The notes below the pieces were generated by a model. The model was not told the DNA's origin, did no database searches, and saw only the letters and a program-made list of their open reading frames with translations. Below, one piece after another: positions 62,891 to 64,000 of a stretch of 64,000 bases of DNA (its first letter is position 1; the number at the start of each line of letters is the position of its first letter). Source of the DNA: Populus alba (lineage: Eukaryota; Streptophyta; Magnoliopsida; Malpighiales; Salicaceae); the NCBI RefSeq assembly GCF_005239225.2, contig NC_133293.1:8462333-8526332 (forward strand). The letters run 5' to 3'. A program made the position numbers and the translations under genes.

Positions 62891-64000
62891 AAGAAGAAAT
62901 GAGTCAGAGAATAGATGTGATTCAAATCAAGATGTTTCTAGTATCCTGTAAGCAAAATTGCATAACTTTTCTAAAAATACAGTTTAAGATGATGAGTTTT
63001 TCTCAGGTTCTGATGTCCATTTTGTGCTAACACACGAGTACTTTCTACATGTTATACTTTTGTTGCAATCTCTCTCTTTCCCACAGACACGTGCACTCAA
63101 GCATACCCATGCGGGTTTGTGTGTGCACACACTTCTTACCTTTTCTAGTTTAGTTTTCATCCACATTTATCAGTAAACACACAAGTCAAATTGGAAATTA
63201 TATAATCACTTTTGAGAATTCTCAGCAGCAAATGATTGGCTTCTGACCTATAAGGTACCAGATGCTTGTCTTCTGGTTTAGTATTTTAATGTTCGGTTAA
63301 GTCTTCAATTAATGATCTACCTTGGAGGTTTCTTCCTCTCGTTTATCAAACTGGGACTGTTGCCACTGCGTACTATATTAAAGGAACATAGGAGGTTTTT
63401 CTTTTTTCAAAAATATTACCATTTCTTGGTAGTTGACTTCCCATGTTAAAATTTTTGACTTTGTGATTTTCATGTATATTTATATACCTATTCCTCAACT
63501 ATCATTCTGCTTATCAGTCTGGTTTGTTTACCTCTTTCATGGTTTTTCCTATCCAATTTGCTTGCCCGGCATGTTCCACTTCAGAAGGTGAAGCAAGTAG
63601 AAAAGTCTTAGGGCCTTTTTGCACAACTAAGGTTGCTTGAAGAAATTTAGACAACCTGGTTTTTCCTTTTTCACCAAGGTGGAGGTATAGCTGATTAAGA
63701 AAAAAAAATAGGGAAGGTTGTTGGAGAGGTCATGTATAGCATGTGTGTATATATATATGCGCTCGTGCAGGTGTGCTGGTGAGGAAGAGTGATTGTACTG
63801 TAGAAGGGATGGGGGTATAACTATGGATGTTAGGATGTGTAAATAAACAAGTCAACTCTGTACAAGAAACATGTACATAATCAGGATGGTGGGGGTGACT
63901 CCTGTTGAAGGGACGTTAAAGGAGAAATTAGGATGATCTACTCACATCCGACATCAAAATCTAAATGAACTGATGAGGAATGTGATCACGTTGAAGTATT
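62891..64000. other. Gene-free right end of the window
   Basis: Balanced to AT-rich sequence with dinucleotide-rich stretches (about 63747-63757, TATATATATAT). No open frame of note on either strand. It could be intron or UTR of a gene that extends past the window. Confidence 0.4.

Overview
The window is nuclear DNA from a dicot plant, most likely poplar or a close Salicaceae relative. It has intron-rich genes with GT-AG introns, plant-only proteins (PGR5, eIF(iso)4E, a CCT-motif protein, a caleosin), AT-rich spacers, tRNA-derived SINEs and many short inverted-repeat elements. The species is an inference from overall character; I ran no search.

Layout from left to right. 62-563 (+): last two coding exons of a TLDc-domain gene that starts outside the window. 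1842-9880 (-): a complete 18-exon gene for the spliceosomal U-box/WD40 ubiquitin ligase PRP19 (MAC3 type), convergent with the TLDc gene. 10.2-15.6 kb: gene-poor repeats. 16522-20162 (+): a CCT-motif regulator whose 5' half is frame-disrupted and whose 3' half is open, with a 165-bp and a 33-bp in-frame tandem duplication. 20.2-31.0 kb: a repeat-rich spacer with five SINE copies, two long (AT)n tracts and many AT-rich MITE-like elements. 32632-34771 (+): a DUF3527 protein with a leader intron and a short upstream ORF. 34.8-39.4 kb: no supported gene. 39763-41660 (+): ribosomal protein L23 (uL14) with a classic telo-box/site II/TATA promoter. 42775-43794 (+): a secreted HAD class acid phosphatase (VSP-like), convergent with a six-exon caleosin at 44341-46417 (-). 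47.2-50.1 kb: a purine-rich block with two degenerate tandem arrays, one built around a perfect hairpin. 51431-53985 (+): eIF(iso)4E. 55113-55714 (-): PGR5. 56.3-59.3 kb: repeats, plus an unassigned coding-like stretch at 58.24-58.81 kb. 59770-60642 (+): an intronless seven-helix TMEM45/DUF716 protein. 60.6-64 kb: mostly non-coding, with one possible terminal exon at 62.71-62.89 kb.

The genes are unrelated in function, as is normal for a plant chromosome arm: housekeeping (PRP19, RPL23, eIF(iso)4E), photosynthetic electron flow (PGR5), lipid-droplet or stress biology (caleosin), phosphate or storage metabolism (acid phosphatase) and regulation (CCT). I see no gene cluster and no convincing new biological system. 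The most informative features are the decaying but internally duplicated CCT gene, the SINE insertions with intact target-site duplications, and the hairpin-containing tandem array.
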